38,852 nt of DNA, taken from assembly GCA_024642625.1 (NCBI GenBank), contig JAHEAU010000005.1, positions 1 through 38,852 on the forward strand, in the 5' to 3' direction. The stretch is from Lewinellaceae bacterium. Lineage in GTDB: Bacteria; Bacteroidota; Bacteroidia; Chitinophagales; Saprospiraceae. Position 1 is the stretch's first letter; every line of letters starts with the position of its first letter. This document shows positions 16,699 through 24,991 of this stretch, piece after piece. Below the pieces are notes generated by a model that did not search any database, had not been told where the DNA came from, and saw nothing but the letters and a program-made list of their open reading frames with translations. A program made the translations under genes and the position numbers.

Positions 16699-18749
16699 AG
16701 TTGCTGGACTAGTTTCTCAACCGATGAGACCGGCAGTTGACAACTCTGATTACAACAAAGATAAAGATATGTCATTCCCGGAATGACTCTATCCCTCAAC
16801 AGCGCCGAATGGCTCTCCTGATTAGAACCAATGATCAATGTACCCGGCAAATATCTGGCCTGGAGCATACTCAGATCCCTTTTGTAATCTGGTCCAGTTA
16901 CCACGATCTCACGATGTCCAAACACAGAAGTCATTATACTCTGCGCATATTGAGCAAACGATGACGGGAAACGTTCAACACTCGCTGAAATCGACATTCG
17001 AAGTCGTTCGGCAATGTGACCATACGTATTGTCTCCAGACAAGGCATGGACTTTATCGAGCACTTCTACCATAATAGCGTTGCCACTTGGGAGTGCACTA
17101 TCGTAAGTATCAATGATCATACTCTGAAGTTCATCGGCAGACGAACTACGAAACGCACCTATGGGCGGATTATAAAATGTCTCAATGGTCGAGTCTGTCA
17201 ATAGGTGAATCTCGTTCCAATCTTCATCGGTATAATTGATTTCCAGCAAATGGATGAGTGACCGGAGCAGAAAAGCATAATCTTCTAAAAAGGCGGATTG
17301 ATACGCCTTCCCTCCTGCATAAATCCGCAAATAAGATCCGTCTTCATTTTGCATGTGTTGTTTGATAAAGCCAACGGCTCTATGTGCACGAAGTAAATGG
17401 CCAGGGTCACCAAAGGTCCGGTAAGCTGAAAGACAAGCATCAATCATCAGCGCATTCCATGAGAGAATGATTTTATCATCCAAACCGGGTCGAACTCTGG
17501 AACTTCGTGCTTCAAATAACGTGGATCTGAAATTTCTCCATTCGTGTCGTAACCATTGTTTATCCACGTCCTGATCTTTGGCAAAGGTATCATCATCCCA
17601 TCGTCGGTGGAGTATCGCAGCACCTTCCCAATTGCCATCAAGTGTTACATCTAAATATCTAGACCATAATTCAGAATGTTCACCAGCTAGTGACGTAAAT
17701 TCTTCAATGTCCCAAACATAGAATTTGCCTTCAACACCTTCCGAGTCGGCATCCAAGGCAGAGTAAAAACCGCCCAATGGATGAGACAATTCCAGGTTTG
17801 CCCAATGAATCGTATCTCGAACCACTTGCTCGAACTCAGGATTAGGTTGAAGTCGGCACCACTTGCTCAACAGGTCAATGAGAAAGGCATTGTCGTACAG
17901 CATTTTCTCAAAATGGGGAACCAGCCAGGCTGGATCCGTGGCATATCTCGACATTCCACCTCCAATCTGATCATAAATCCCTCCTCGAACCATCTTCTCC
18001 AGACTGAACAGCACATGATCTGTGGCATCCCTCCGACCAGAATATGAGCTATATGCCAATAAAAACTCCAGAGACATTGTTCGCGGAAACTTTGGAGCTG
18101 GACCGAAACCTCCAAAATTTTTATCCCGGTCTTCCAAAATTTGATCTGCAATGTGATCAATGGATTTCCGTGTCAGAGCGTGATTGTGAGGCTCACCATC
18201 CGATCCATCTTTAAAGTGTCTGGTTTGCTGGTCACGCACAGCCTGAATCAATCGATCGGCCTGCGATTCCACCACATCTCTCTTTTCTCTATACAGGTTG
18301 ATCAGATGTTGAAGGACTTGAGACCAGGATGGCCGGTTGCCCATCGGTTGTGGAGGGAAATAGGTCCCTCCATAGAATGGCCGTCCATCTGGAGTTAAAA
18401 AACAATTCAGTGGCCACCCTCCTGAACCACTGATCATTTGTACGGCATCCATATACAACTGATCGATATCAGGTCGTTCTTCACGGTCGACTTTAATATT
18501 GATGAAGTGGCGGTTCATCAGTGTTGCCACAACATCATCCTCAAAGGATTCCCGTTCCATGACATGGCACCAATGACAGGTCGAATAACCAATACTGACA
18601 AGTATGGGTTTGTCTTCACGTTTTGCCTTATCGAGCGCTTCGGGCCCCCAAGGAAACCAATCTACTGGATTGTGAGCATGTTGCAAAAGATATGGACTTG
18701 CCGTGGTGATCAGCCTGTTTGGAAATCGTTCACCAGTGGTAAGACTCAT
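16695..18749 (-). CDS. Thioredoxin domain-containing DUF255 (YyaL-like) protein
   Basis: Large cytoplasmic-type protein with an N-terminal thioredoxin-like domain and a six-hairpin glycosidase-like C-terminal domain; relatives are the spermatogenesis-associated protein 20 group. The start region is diagnostic ([34 protein letters not shown]), with the redox motif STCHWCH (C58, C61) and [50 protein letters not shown]. The track start is 18776; I prefer ATG 18749 because homologues begin near PNRLI. Length 684 is typical. It is translationally coupled to porP/sprF. No signal peptide is visible, so a direct secretion role is doubtful; the biochemical function of the family is unknown. Confidence 0.93.
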   Translation of the reverse strand: MSLTTGERFPNRLITTASPYLLQHAHNPVDWFPWGPEALDKAKREDKPILVSIGYSTCHWCHVMERESFEDDVVATLMNRHFINIKVDREERPDIDQLYMDAVQMISGSGGWPLNCFLTPDGRPFYGGTYFPPQPMGNRPSWSQVLQHLINLYREKRDVVESQADRLIQAVRDQQTRHFKDGSDGEPHNHALTRKSIDHIADQILEDRDKNFGGFGPAPKFPRTMSLEFLLAYSSYSGRRDATDHVLFSLEKMVRGGIYDQIGGGMSRYATDPAWLVPHFEKMLYDNAFLIDLLSKWCRLQPNPEFEQVVRDTIHWANLELSHPLGGFYSALDADSEGVEGKFYVWDIEEFTSLAGEHSELWSRYLDVTLDGNWEGAAILHRRWDDDTFAKDQDVDKQWLRHEWRNFRSTLFEARSSRVRPGLDDKIILSWNALMIDACLSAYRTFGDPGHLLRAHRAVGFIKQHMQNEDGSYLRIYAGGKAYQSAFLEDYAFLLRSLIHLLEINYTDEDWNEIHLLTDSTIETFYNPPIGAFRSSSADELQSMIIDTYDSALPSGNAIMVEVLDKVHALSGDNTYGHIAERLRMSISASVERFPSSFAQYAQSIMTSVFGHREIVVTGPDYKRDLSMLQARYLPGTLIIGSNQESHSALLRDRVIPGMTYLYLCCNQSCQLPVSSVEKLVQQL

Positions 18750-18810
18750 AAGGGCGAGGTTTAAAGAGAAACGCACGAAATCGGATTCGGTTGTTCGCGC
18801 GAACCCAGAA

Positions 18811-19578
18811 TCAAATCATGATGGTCAGACCATCATACGCAAGGAAACACCCTTCTGGTAACATTTCAGAGACGCACTGGTAGGTTCCCAGAGAATGGCT
18901 GATATGGGTGAAATAGGTCTGCTCTGCTCCTACTTCCTGTGCTAATTCAATAGCCGCATCCAAATGGAGATGAGTAGAATGTGGTTCTTGACGGAGGGCA
19001 TTCAAAATAAGCACTTTGGTCCCCCTAATCTTTTCGAGCTCTTCTTCAGAAATGGATTTTGCGTCCGTAATATAAGTGAGCTCGTCCAGCCTAAATCCAA
19101 GAACGGGCATTTGACCATGCCACACACGAATGGGTGTTATGGGTTGCTTTCCAACGAAAAATGGTTGGTCCAAAGCAATCGGTATTCGATTAAAACGGGG
19201 CGCTCCTGGATAGGGCACCTCGGCAAAAGCATAAGCAAACCGGGTTGTGATTTCACTTAGAACACGGGGTTCAGCGAGAATAGGCATATCCCTATGCTGT
19301 CGAAAATTAAACGGTCTGACATCATCCAGACCAGCTACATGATCATTGTGTTCGTGGGTCAAAAGGATAGCATCCAGGCGCTGTTCACCAGCGCGAAGCA
19401 TTTGCTGACGGAAATCTGGACCTGCATCGATAACCAAATGTGTTTCGTCATATGCTACAAATAACGAGGACCTCAAACGCTTATCCCGGGCCTGTGGAGA
19501 TTTGCAAACCAAACATTCGCACCCAATGACGGGTACGCCCTGTGATGTGCCAGTGCCCAGGAATGTTGCCCGGATCAT
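18811..19578 (-). CDS. PhnP-like metallo-beta-lactamase-fold phosphodiesterase
   Basis: Cytoplasmic binuclear metal hydrolase of the PhnP/lipoate-protein-ligase-associated group; E. coli PhnP is a cyclic phosphodiesterase. It has [13 protein letters not shown], the structural zinc cysteines C20-x-C22-xx-C25 (GCECLVCKS), the metal motif [13 protein letters not shown] (H75, H77, D79, H80) and later FHTH-like ligands in [10 protein letters not shown]. Length 255 fits. It overlaps the upstream small gene by ATGA and is followed after 61 bases by the DUF255 gene. No phosphonate genes are nearby, so the substrate is open. Confidence 0.92.
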   Translation of the reverse strand: MIRATFLGTGTSQGVPVIGCECLVCKSPQARDKRLRSSLFVAYDETHLVIDAGPDFRQQMLRAGEQRLDAILLTHEHNDHVAGLDDVRPFNFRQHRDMPILAEPRVLSEITTRFAYAFAEVPYPGAPRFNRIPIALDQPFFVGKQPITPIRVWHGQMPVLGFRLDELTYITDAKSISEEELEKIRGTKVLILNALRQEPHSTHLHLDAAIELAQEVGAEQTYFTHISHSLGTYQCVSEMLPEGCFLAYDGLTIMI

Positions 19579-19856
19579 GTTTCTTCAGAGGAAACAGCAG
19601 CCTTACGGATCACTGATTGAAGAAAATCACGTGATTTGTCGTCTAATGACAAAGCATCCACTTCAAGATTGAGCAGAATATCGATGAGTGTGTTGATTCT
19701 ACCTTCCGTATCGAAGAACTTGTTGACAACCACCACATTGCGATGCTCGACAAGACAATAGCCCGATTGAAAATTACCCTTTTCATAGCGTACCGTATAG
19801 GTCAACTCTTTAAAGAGGTCTTCGAGCTTTTTTAGATTAGAGACTGTAGGTTTCAT
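19575..19856 (-). CDS. Small conserved Bacteroidota protein of unknown function
   Basis: A 93-residue soluble protein beginning MKPTVSNLKKLEDLFKELTYTVRYEKGNFQSGYCLVEHRNVVVVNKFFDTEGRINTLIDIL. I do not recognise a named domain; the pattern is helix, two or three strands, then a helical C-terminus. The track start (19886) lies inside an exact TATCTTTG promoter box, so it would not be in the mRNA; ATG 19856 is used, with a leader of about 24 bases. It overlaps the PhnP-like gene by four bases and heads the operon that includes porP/sprF. Confidence 0.82.
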   Translation of the reverse strand: MKPTVSNLKKLEDLFKELTYTVRYEKGNFQSGYCLVEHRNVVVVNKFFDTEGRINTLIDILLNLEVDALSLDDKSRDFLQSVIRKAAVSSEET

Positions 19857-19883
19857 TTGTGGACGTGAGGACATGTACCTTCG
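19856..19883 (+). promoter_or_regulatory. Possible promoter of the barrel/lipoprotein operon
   Basis: TTTG (19856-19859), a 16-base spacer and TACCTTCG (19876-19883, one mismatch). It would start transcription about 20 bases before ATG 19907. It abuts the divergent minus-strand promoter. The spacer is slightly short, so support is modest. Confidence 0.3.
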
Positions 19884-19914
19884 CAAAGATATAACGGCTT
19901 CTCATCATGACGAA
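19884..19914 (-). promoter_or_regulatory. Promoter of the operon leading to porP/sprF
   Basis: Minus strand TTCG (19914-19911, one mismatch), a 19-base spacer and TATCTTTG (19891-19884, exact). The predicted start is about 19880. The box covers the track's first ATG at 19886, which fixes the downstream ATG 19856 as the start. Its -33 element overlaps the first codons of the divergent gene. Confidence 0.6.
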
Positions 19915-20545
19915 TTTTTCTCCGGTTATCCGCATTTGTGCCATCACATTCCTCTTTCTGATGGTTGTAGCAAGTTCATCTGCTCAAGATAGGCGTTTCC
20001 AGGCCGGCATCCTTTTGGGGTTTAATGCCAGCCAAATTACTGGTGATGACCTCTGGGGGTACCGCAAAGCAGGATTGAATTTGGGTTTTCGTATCAATAC
20101 GATCATCCAACCTCGAATCGATGTCAGTATGGACATACTCTACAGTCAAAGAGGTGCTCAGTCTTCTTTTTCATTGGATAATTCCGAGCTTCTCAGCAGA
20201 ATAAATCTCAACTACATTGAGGTGCCGATTATCTTCCATTATAAGGATTGGGAAATAGAAGTCGATAAGACCTCCTTCTTCCGAATGGATTTTCAAGCTG
20301 GACTGGCATATGGAAGGCTTTTCCGAGGGCGTGCTGTGAACAATCCATTCGAAGGGCAAGAAAATTTGTTCAACTCAAATGATGTAAGTTGGTTGATTGG
20401 TGCCGGCTATCATTCATCTGCCCATCACAGTTTTCATTTCCGATATACCAGTTCAATCAATCTATTATTCAACGACCAGCAGGCTCTAAATGTAAACTCA
20501 TTACGCGGATTTTTCCTAACCTTACAGTATCTCTATACATTTTGA
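19907..20545 (+). CDS. Outer-membrane beta-barrel protein (PorT-like family)
   Basis: Exported 212-residue protein with a signal peptide (ICAITFLFLMVVASSSAQ, cleaved near residue 27) and the standard small-barrel pattern of Bacteroidota: FQAGILLGFNASQITGDDLWGYRKAGLNLGFRINTIIQPRIDVSMDILYSQRGAQ, then IEVPIIFHYKD, FQAGLAYGRLF and a last strand ending in an aromatic residue (LTLQYLYTF). PorT proper is a type IX component, but this fold family is large and most members have no known role, so only the fold is claimed. The lipoprotein gene follows after three bases. Confidence 0.87.
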   Translation: MTNFSPVIRICAITFLFLMVVASSSAQDRRFQAGILLGFNASQITGDDLWGYRKAGLNLGFRINTIIQPRIDVSMDILYSQRGAQSSFSLDNSELLSRINLNYIEVPIIFHYKDWEIEVDKTSFFRMDFQAGLAYGRLFRGRAVNNPFEGQENLFNSNDVSWLIGAGYHSSAHHSFHFRYTSSINLLFNDQQALNVNSLRGFFLTLQYLYTF

Positions 20546-20548
20546 TTT

Positions 20549-21052
20549 ATGAAGGCATTACTTGGCATTTTAACATTCAGTTTCCTGGTCCTTACAGGTT
20601 GTTCTGATGTACCGGCAACTCAACAAACGACAATAGTCAAACCAGCAGAAATTGGCGATGATATGGGTGCTGGAACATTTTTAGAAACCCCGCAGCACTG
20701 GCTGGATAGCCTGGCATCTGTTGTGACCAATATCGATTATATCTTTTTCAATCTGGATATCAGTATGGCCATGACTGATCCGCCCGCTATCCGGTCTGCA
20801 TTCCAGCAAATGGATGCATCTAAGCCAGTACCTCTTTCCTGGGATTGCCCTGCAATAGCCCGCATTTTTTATGTATCAAAAGGCGAAACTGTGGCCATGT
20901 CCGAACTTCACTTTGCACAGGGTTGTACCTATCTTCGATTCTATGAAAATGACATTCTGACTACTTCGGTACGATTGAATGAGATGGGCATTAAATTTTT
21001 GCTCAATCTCGGCGTACCATATCCCAAAATGCAAGTACCTGCCCAAGGCTAA
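20549..21052 (+). CDS. Small lipoprotein of unknown function
   Basis: Exported 167-residue lipoprotein: signal peptide MKALLGILTFSFLVLTGC with a clear lipobox (LTGC, C18). The mature part has no domain I recognise. It contains DYIFFNLDISMAMTDPPAIRSAFQQMDAS, a central pair of cysteines (WDCPAIARIFYVSKGE and FAQGCTYLRFYENDI) that could form a disulfide in the periplasm, and strand-rich C-terminal sequence. It starts three bases after the barrel gene, so the two probably act in the outer membrane together. It converges on rbfA, 47 bases away. Confidence 0.8.
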   Translation: MKALLGILTFSFLVLTGCSDVPATQQTTIVKPAEIGDDMGAGTFLETPQHWLDSLASVVTNIDYIFFNLDISMAMTDPPAIRSAFQQMDASKPVPLSWDCPAIARIFYVSKGETVAMSELHFAQGCTYLRFYENDILTTSVRLNEMGIKFLLNLGVPYPKMQVPAQG

Positions 21053-21099
21053 ATCAAGTTTGCGGAGGCAAGTAGTTGGCTACTGTCGGAATTTAAAAA

Positions 21100-21492
21100 T
21101 TACTCTTCTTCTTGTGTTGACTCGGGGGTGATACCCATTTGATTGGTAGCTTCCAAACGTTTAAAGAGTTTGTCTACCCGCTCCATTTCATCCAGCGTGT
21201 CATCGATATAAAAAATCATATCAGGAATTCGCCTCACTTGCTTCCGCATTCGCCGACCCAGGCTTTGACGCAGTTCCTGGTGTTGGTCTTCCATCATCAG
21301 CAACACAGCCTGCTTATTTTCGGTATTGTAAATGCTGAGGTAGACTTTTGCCAGTAGGAGGTCTGGAGACATTTGGACCTCAGTCACTGTAACAAGTGCG
21401 TCGCCAAAAATATACTGCCCCTGCTCAAGCAAAATGGTGCTGAAGTTCCGCCGGACGAGTTCGGCTACTTGTTTTTGTCGGATTGTGGGCAC
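21100..21492 (-). CDS. rbfA: 30S ribosome-binding factor A, GTG start
   Basis: KH-type assembly factor that binds the 30S subunit during 16S rRNA maturation and cold adaptation. The product shows TIRQKQVAELVRRNFSTILLEQ, a central VTVTEVQMSPDLLLAKVYLSIYN strand region and helices with LRQSLGRRMRKQVRRIPDMIFYIDDTLDEMERVDKLFKRL, the family's conserved end. The track start is TTG 21510, but this lies in an exact TATCTTTG promoter box; GTG 21492 gives PTIRQKQVAELV at the N-terminus as in homologues, 130 residues. It is divergent from recG. Confidence 0.94.
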   Translation of the reverse strand: MPTIRQKQVAELVRRNFSTILLEQGQYIFGDALVTVTEVQMSPDLLLAKVYLSIYNTENKQAVLLMMEDQHQELRQSLGRRMRKQVRRIPDMIFYIDDTLDEMERVDKLFKRLEATNQMGITPESTQEEE

Positions 21493-21507
21493 GTGGAATC
21501 GTTTCCG

Positions 21508-21515
21508 CAAAGATA
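21508..21515 (-). promoter_or_regulatory. rbfA: rbfA promoter -7 box
   Basis: TATCTTTG on the minus strand, exact for TAnnTTTG. The predicted start near 21504 gives an 11-base leader before GTG 21492 and rules out the TTG at 21510. No clear -33 element is seen. Confidence 0.5.
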
Positions 21516-21557
21516 GGATGAATTCTATGGGAAGGAGGAAGGTTGGGGACTACTTAA

Positions 21558-21587
21558 GTTGTCTTCCATTGCATAGATGTACTTTTG
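21558..21587 (+). promoter_or_regulatory. recG: recG promoter
   Basis: GTTG (21558-21561, one mismatch), an 18-base spacer and TACTTTTG (21580-21587, exact). The predicted start is about 21591. The box covers TTG 21585, the first start in the ORF track, so recG translation should start downstream. Confidence 0.55.
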
Positions 21588-21605
21588 GACCAAAGAAATG
21601 AATCG

Positions 21606-23711
21606 TTGGCATTTTTAGCAGAACCGGTCAGTACACTTCCCGGACTAGGCGGAATCAAAGCAGCCCTTCTGCGGTCGGAACTGGGTATTGTTACAGTAGG
21701 TGACCTTCTGGAGCACTACCCATATCGATACGTCGATAAAACCCTGATCCGGAGTATAAAAGACGTGCTAACAAATCCTGACATCGCATTGGTACAAGGC
21801 GTTTTAAGTCCGTTCCAGTATGAGGGGCATAGTCATAAAAAACGGTTGATCGCCTATTTACGAGATGAATCTGGCACTCTTGAATTGGTTTGGTTTAAAA
21901 GCGGAAAGGTGATTGAAAGCGTCCTCCAACCGGGGCAAACGTATACCGCTTATGGAAAAGTCCAACGATTCAGAGGAAAAGCAACGATGGTACATCCCGA
22001 AATGGAACCTCAGCGGGTTGAATCGACAACCAGTCAACTCACCTATGATCCTGTCTATTCGAGTACAGAAGGTTTGAGTAAAAAAGGGTTGGATACGAAA
22101 GGCATTCGGAAGTTGATGCGGATGATTCTTCCTCGATTGAGTCCAGCCTTAATCCCGGAAACAATACCAAATCATATCCTCGAGTCATTTCGACTTCCAG
22201 GACGGGCTGAAGCCATTCGAACGATTCATTTCCCGACTTCCGCAAATGCCCTTGAAGCAGCACGCAAACGGTTGAAATTCGAGGAGCTTTTTTTCCTCCA
22301 ACTCGAGCTTCTGTTATCCAAGAAACATCGGAACAATGAGTTGGTGGGTTATGTCTTCGATGAAGTCGGCGAGCATCTAAACCAATTCTATTCCAAATAC
22401 CTTCCGTTTTCTTTGACCGAGGCACAAAAACGCGTGATCAGGGAAATACGGCGTGATCTTGGCGCTGGTATTCAAATGAATCGGCTTCTGCAAGGTGACG
22501 TCGGCTCCGGAAAAACCGTAGTCGCCCTCATGGCTATGTTGATTGCCTTGGACAATGGATACCAATCTTGCCTGGTTGCGCCAACCGAAATTCTTGCTCA
22601 ACAGCATTTTCAATCCTTGAAAGAACTTGTCACAGGAATGGGAATCAGGATCGGGTTATTAACGGGTAGTATTACAGGGCAAGCACGCAAGCTTACTCTC
22701 CAGTATTTAGCAGATGGCCATCTCCATTTCCTGATCGGCACCCATGCTGTTCTGGAAGATCCCGTTGTCTTTTCAAAATTGGGCCTATCAATTACGGATG
22801 AACAACATCGATTTGGTGTAGCTCAACGCGCAGCATTATGGAAAAAGAGCAAACCTTACCCTCCCCATGTGTTAGTCATGACGGCAACACCTATTCCAAG
22901 GACGCTCGCTTTGACGATTTACGGTGATCTCGATGTATCAATCATTGATGAGCTACCACCAGGAAGGAAACCTGTTAAAACGGAACTCTGGTACGAAAAC
23001 AAACGGCTACGGTTATTTGGCTTTATGAAGGAACAAATTGCTGCCGGCCGTCAAGTGTACGTTGTGTATCCATTGATAGAAGAATCAGCTACACTTGACC
23101 TTCTGAACCTGGAAGAGGGCTTGGCAGCTATCCAACGCGAATTTCTTCGTCCACAATACCAAATCAGTGTTGTCCATGGTCGAATGCCAAGTGCAGACAA
23201 GGAGATGGAAATGAAACGATTTCTCGATCGGGAAACCCAGATCATGGTGGCAACAACGGTCATTGAAGTTGGTGTAAATGTGCCCAATGCAAGTGTGATG
23301 ATCATAGAAAATGCGGAGCGATTCGGATTGTCACAGCTTCACCAGTTGCGTGGTCGGGTTGGCAGAGGTGCAGATCAATCCTATTGTATCCTGATGACAA
23401 ACGGCAAATTATCTGATGACGCTCGAATCCGTTTGCAGACTATGTGTCGAACAAACAACGGGTTTGAAATTGCTGATGTTGATTTAAAATTACGTGGACC
23501 GGGAGACATGGAAGGAACCCGCCAAAGTGGGATCCAGGGTCTAAAGATTGCGGATCTACGGGAGGATGGCCAGATCCTACAGACAGCCCGGACAGTTGCG
23601 GCAAAAATCGTAGATGCGGATGAACACCTCGAAGCTCCGGAACATTTACCCCTCAAACGTCATCTCCAGGAAACCAAAAGATATAATCAATCTTGGAGCA
23701 GGATTTCATGA
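21606..23711 (+). CDS. recG: ATP-dependent DNA helicase RecG, non-ATG start
   Basis: Branch-migration helicase that remodels stalled forks and recombination intermediates. The N-terminal wedge/OB part (FLAEPVSTLPGLGGIKAALLRSELGIVTVGDLLEHYPYRYVDKT) leads to a superfamily 2 core: GDVGSGKTVVALM (Walker A), APTEILAQQH, ITDEQHRFGVAQRAALW (DEQH box), VMTATPIPRTLALTIYGDLDVSIIDELPPGR, TTVIEVGVNVPNASVM and LHQLRGRVGRG (motif VI). The length (about 700 residues) is normal. TTG 21606 is preferred because TTG 21585 lies in the promoter box and homologues have few residues before this point. An out-of-frame ATG at 21598 complicates the start. Confidence 0.96.
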   Translation: MAFLAEPVSTLPGLGGIKAALLRSELGIVTVGDLLEHYPYRYVDKTLIRSIKDVLTNPDIALVQGVLSPFQYEGHSHKKRLIAYLRDESGTLELVWFKSGKVIESVLQPGQTYTAYGKVQRFRGKATMVHPEMEPQRVESTTSQLTYDPVYSSTEGLSKKGLDTKGIRKLMRMILPRLSPALIPETIPNHILESFRLPGRAEAIRTIHFPTSANALEAARKRLKFEELFFLQLELLLSKKHRNNELVGYVFDEVGEHLNQFYSKYLPFSLTEAQKRVIREIRRDLGAGIQMNRLLQGDVGSGKTVVALMAMLIALDNGYQSCLVAPTEILAQQHFQSLKELVTGMGIRIGLLTGSITGQARKLTLQYLADGHLHFLIGTHAVLEDPVVFSKLGLSITDEQHRFGVAQRAALWKKSKPYPPHVLVMTATPIPRTLALTIYGDLDVSIIDELPPGRKPVKTELWYENKRLRLFGFMKEQIAAGRQVYVVYPLIEESATLDLLNLEEGLAAIQREFLRPQYQISVVHGRMPSADKEMEMKRFLDRETQIMVATTVIEVGVNVPNASVMIIENAERFGLSQLHQLRGRVGRGADQSYCILMTNGKLSDDARIRLQTMCRTNNGFEIADVDLKLRGPGDMEGTRQSGIQGLKIADLREDGQILQTARTVAAKIVDADEHLEAPEHLPLKRHLQETKRYNQSWSRIS

Positions 23712-23765
23712 AAAATATGTTTTTGAAATTTTGATTGACAGTGGCCAATTTGACACATTTTGTTT

Positions 23766-23773
23766 TATATTTG
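23766..23773 (+). promoter_or_regulatory. dprA: dprA promoter -7 box
   Basis: TATATTTG, exact for TAnnTTTG, four bases before GTG 23778. The predicted transcription start (23777) is one base before the start codon. The -33 position has no good match; recG ends 54 bases upstream of this box, so read-through is also possible. Confidence 0.5.
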
Positions 23774-23777
23774 TCGG

Positions 23778-24887
23778 GTGGATAAACAGCTGTTCCATCT
23801 GATCGCATTAAGTCAGGTGCCCAAGGTGGGCCCCATCCTTGGCCGTATACTTGTCGGGTATTGCGGAAGTCCAGAAGCTGTATTTCGAACGTCAATACGC
23901 GATTTAGCAAGAATACCTCAAATTGGTCTGCTGATCGCACGCAATATTCATGACTCGTCCTGTTTACGTTATGCAGAACGGGAAATCGGTATTCTGGAAA
24001 AGGAAGGCATACAAGGCATTCATTATCTGGATGCACGCTATCCACAACGGCTTGGTTTTTTTGATGAATCCCCTTTGGTCATCTACATACGTGGAAATCC
24101 CGATCTTCACCACCGTCGTATCGTTGGTGTTATTGGCACGCGATCGCCCTCCCCTGCTGGTCGGGTACACGCCCAGGACCTGATTGAGGCGCTAGCTCCG
24201 TATCAAGTAATGATTGTCAGTGGCCTTGCGCATGGAATTGATAGTGCAGCTCACCAAGCTGCATTAGCCCATGGCATCCCAACTTTAGGGATTTTGGGCC
24301 ATGGATTACACACAATTTATCCTGCTGCCCATCGAAGTCTTGTACAAAAAATGACTGGTGACAATGGCATTATGACCGAATTTCCCTTTTCGACCATTCC
24401 TGACAGGGAAAATTTCCCAATGCGCAATCGCATTATTGCCGCATTGAGTGATGCCCTTGTTGTCGTAGAAAGCAAAGAAAAAGGTGGGTCAATGATCACT
24501 GCTGAATATGCCAATCGGTATAACAAAGATGTTTTTGCAATCCCGGGCCGAGTCCAGGATACACATTCAAAAGGATGCCATCAATTGATCAAGCGTCATA
24601 AGGCCCATTTACTGGAACATGCTGAAGACCTGATTGAAATGATGCGGTGGGAGCCATCTGGTAAAAACACAGGTGGTGGTTGCCAGGCCGATTTATTTCA
24701 AGAACTTGAACCACATGAACAGGCTGTCGTATCAACACTTTCGACAAATCCGGAAATGCTGATAGACCAATTGGGTTTCCAGCTCCAAATGCCGCCAAGT
24801 GCCATTTCATCCATTTTACTCAGTATGGAATTCAAAGGTATTATCCGGTCTTTACCTGGAAAACGGTACATCTTGAATCATTCATAG
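23778..24887 (+). CDS. dprA: DNA-processing protein DprA, GTG start
   Basis: Binds incoming single-stranded DNA and loads RecA in natural transformation. The N-terminal helix-hairpin-helix-like part (LIALSQVPKVGPILGRILVGYCGSPEAVF...) precedes the Rossmann-like core with GVIGTRSPSPAGR, IVSGLAHGIDSAAHQAAL, TLGILGHGLHTIYPAAHR, FPMRNRIIAALSDALVVVESKEKGGSMITAEYA and VFAIPGRV. A C-terminal winged-helix part follows (EQAVVSTLSTNPEMLIDQLGFQLQMPPSAISSILLSMEFKGII). The track start TTG 23760 is upstream of the promoter box; GTG 23778 (VDKQLFHLIAL) fits both box and homology. 369 residues. Confidence 0.95.
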   Translation: MDKQLFHLIALSQVPKVGPILGRILVGYCGSPEAVFRTSIRDLARIPQIGLLIARNIHDSSCLRYAEREIGILEKEGIQGIHYLDARYPQRLGFFDESPLVIYIRGNPDLHHRRIVGVIGTRSPSPAGRVHAQDLIEALAPYQVMIVSGLAHGIDSAAHQAALAHGIPTLGILGHGLHTIYPAAHRSLVQKMTGDNGIMTEFPFSTIPDRENFPMRNRIIAALSDALVVVESKEKGGSMITAEYANRYNKDVFAIPGRVQDTHSKGCHQLIKRHKAHLLEHAEDLIEMMRWEPSGKNTGGGCQADLFQELEPHEQAVVSTLSTNPEMLIDQLGFQLQMPPSAISSILLSMEFKGIIRSLPGKRYILNHS

Positions 24888-24906
24888 TCATGTCCCGCAC
24901 TCTGAA

Positions 24907-24927
24907 ATGTACATTCTGATGGTACAT
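24907..24927. repeat. Inverted repeat upstream of the alkaline phosphatase gene
   Basis: ATGTAC, nine bases, GTACAT in the 104-base gap between dprA and the phosphatase gene. It ends about 52 bases ahead of the phosphatase -7 box. It could be an operator or a weak hairpin after dprA; no T-tract follows, so termination is not supported. Confidence 0.25.
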
Positions 24928-24979
24928 AATATTTATGTTAATTCTTGGCGTCAGAGGTCGATATTGAATGTGATGCATC

Positions 24980-24987
24980 TACCTTTG
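24980..24987 (+). promoter_or_regulatory. Alkaline phosphatase promoter -7 box
   Basis: TACCTTTG, exact for TAnnTTTG, with four bases (ACAA) before ATG 24992. The predicted transcription start (24991) is one base ahead of the ATG. No clear -33 match, so an activator might be needed. Confidence 0.5.
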
Positions 24988-24991
24988 ACAA

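Noticed and set aside
21071-21084. AGTAG-TTGG-CTACT hairpin between the lipoprotein gene and rbfA
   Set aside because: Only a five-base-pair stem and no T-tract on either strand, so not called a terminator.
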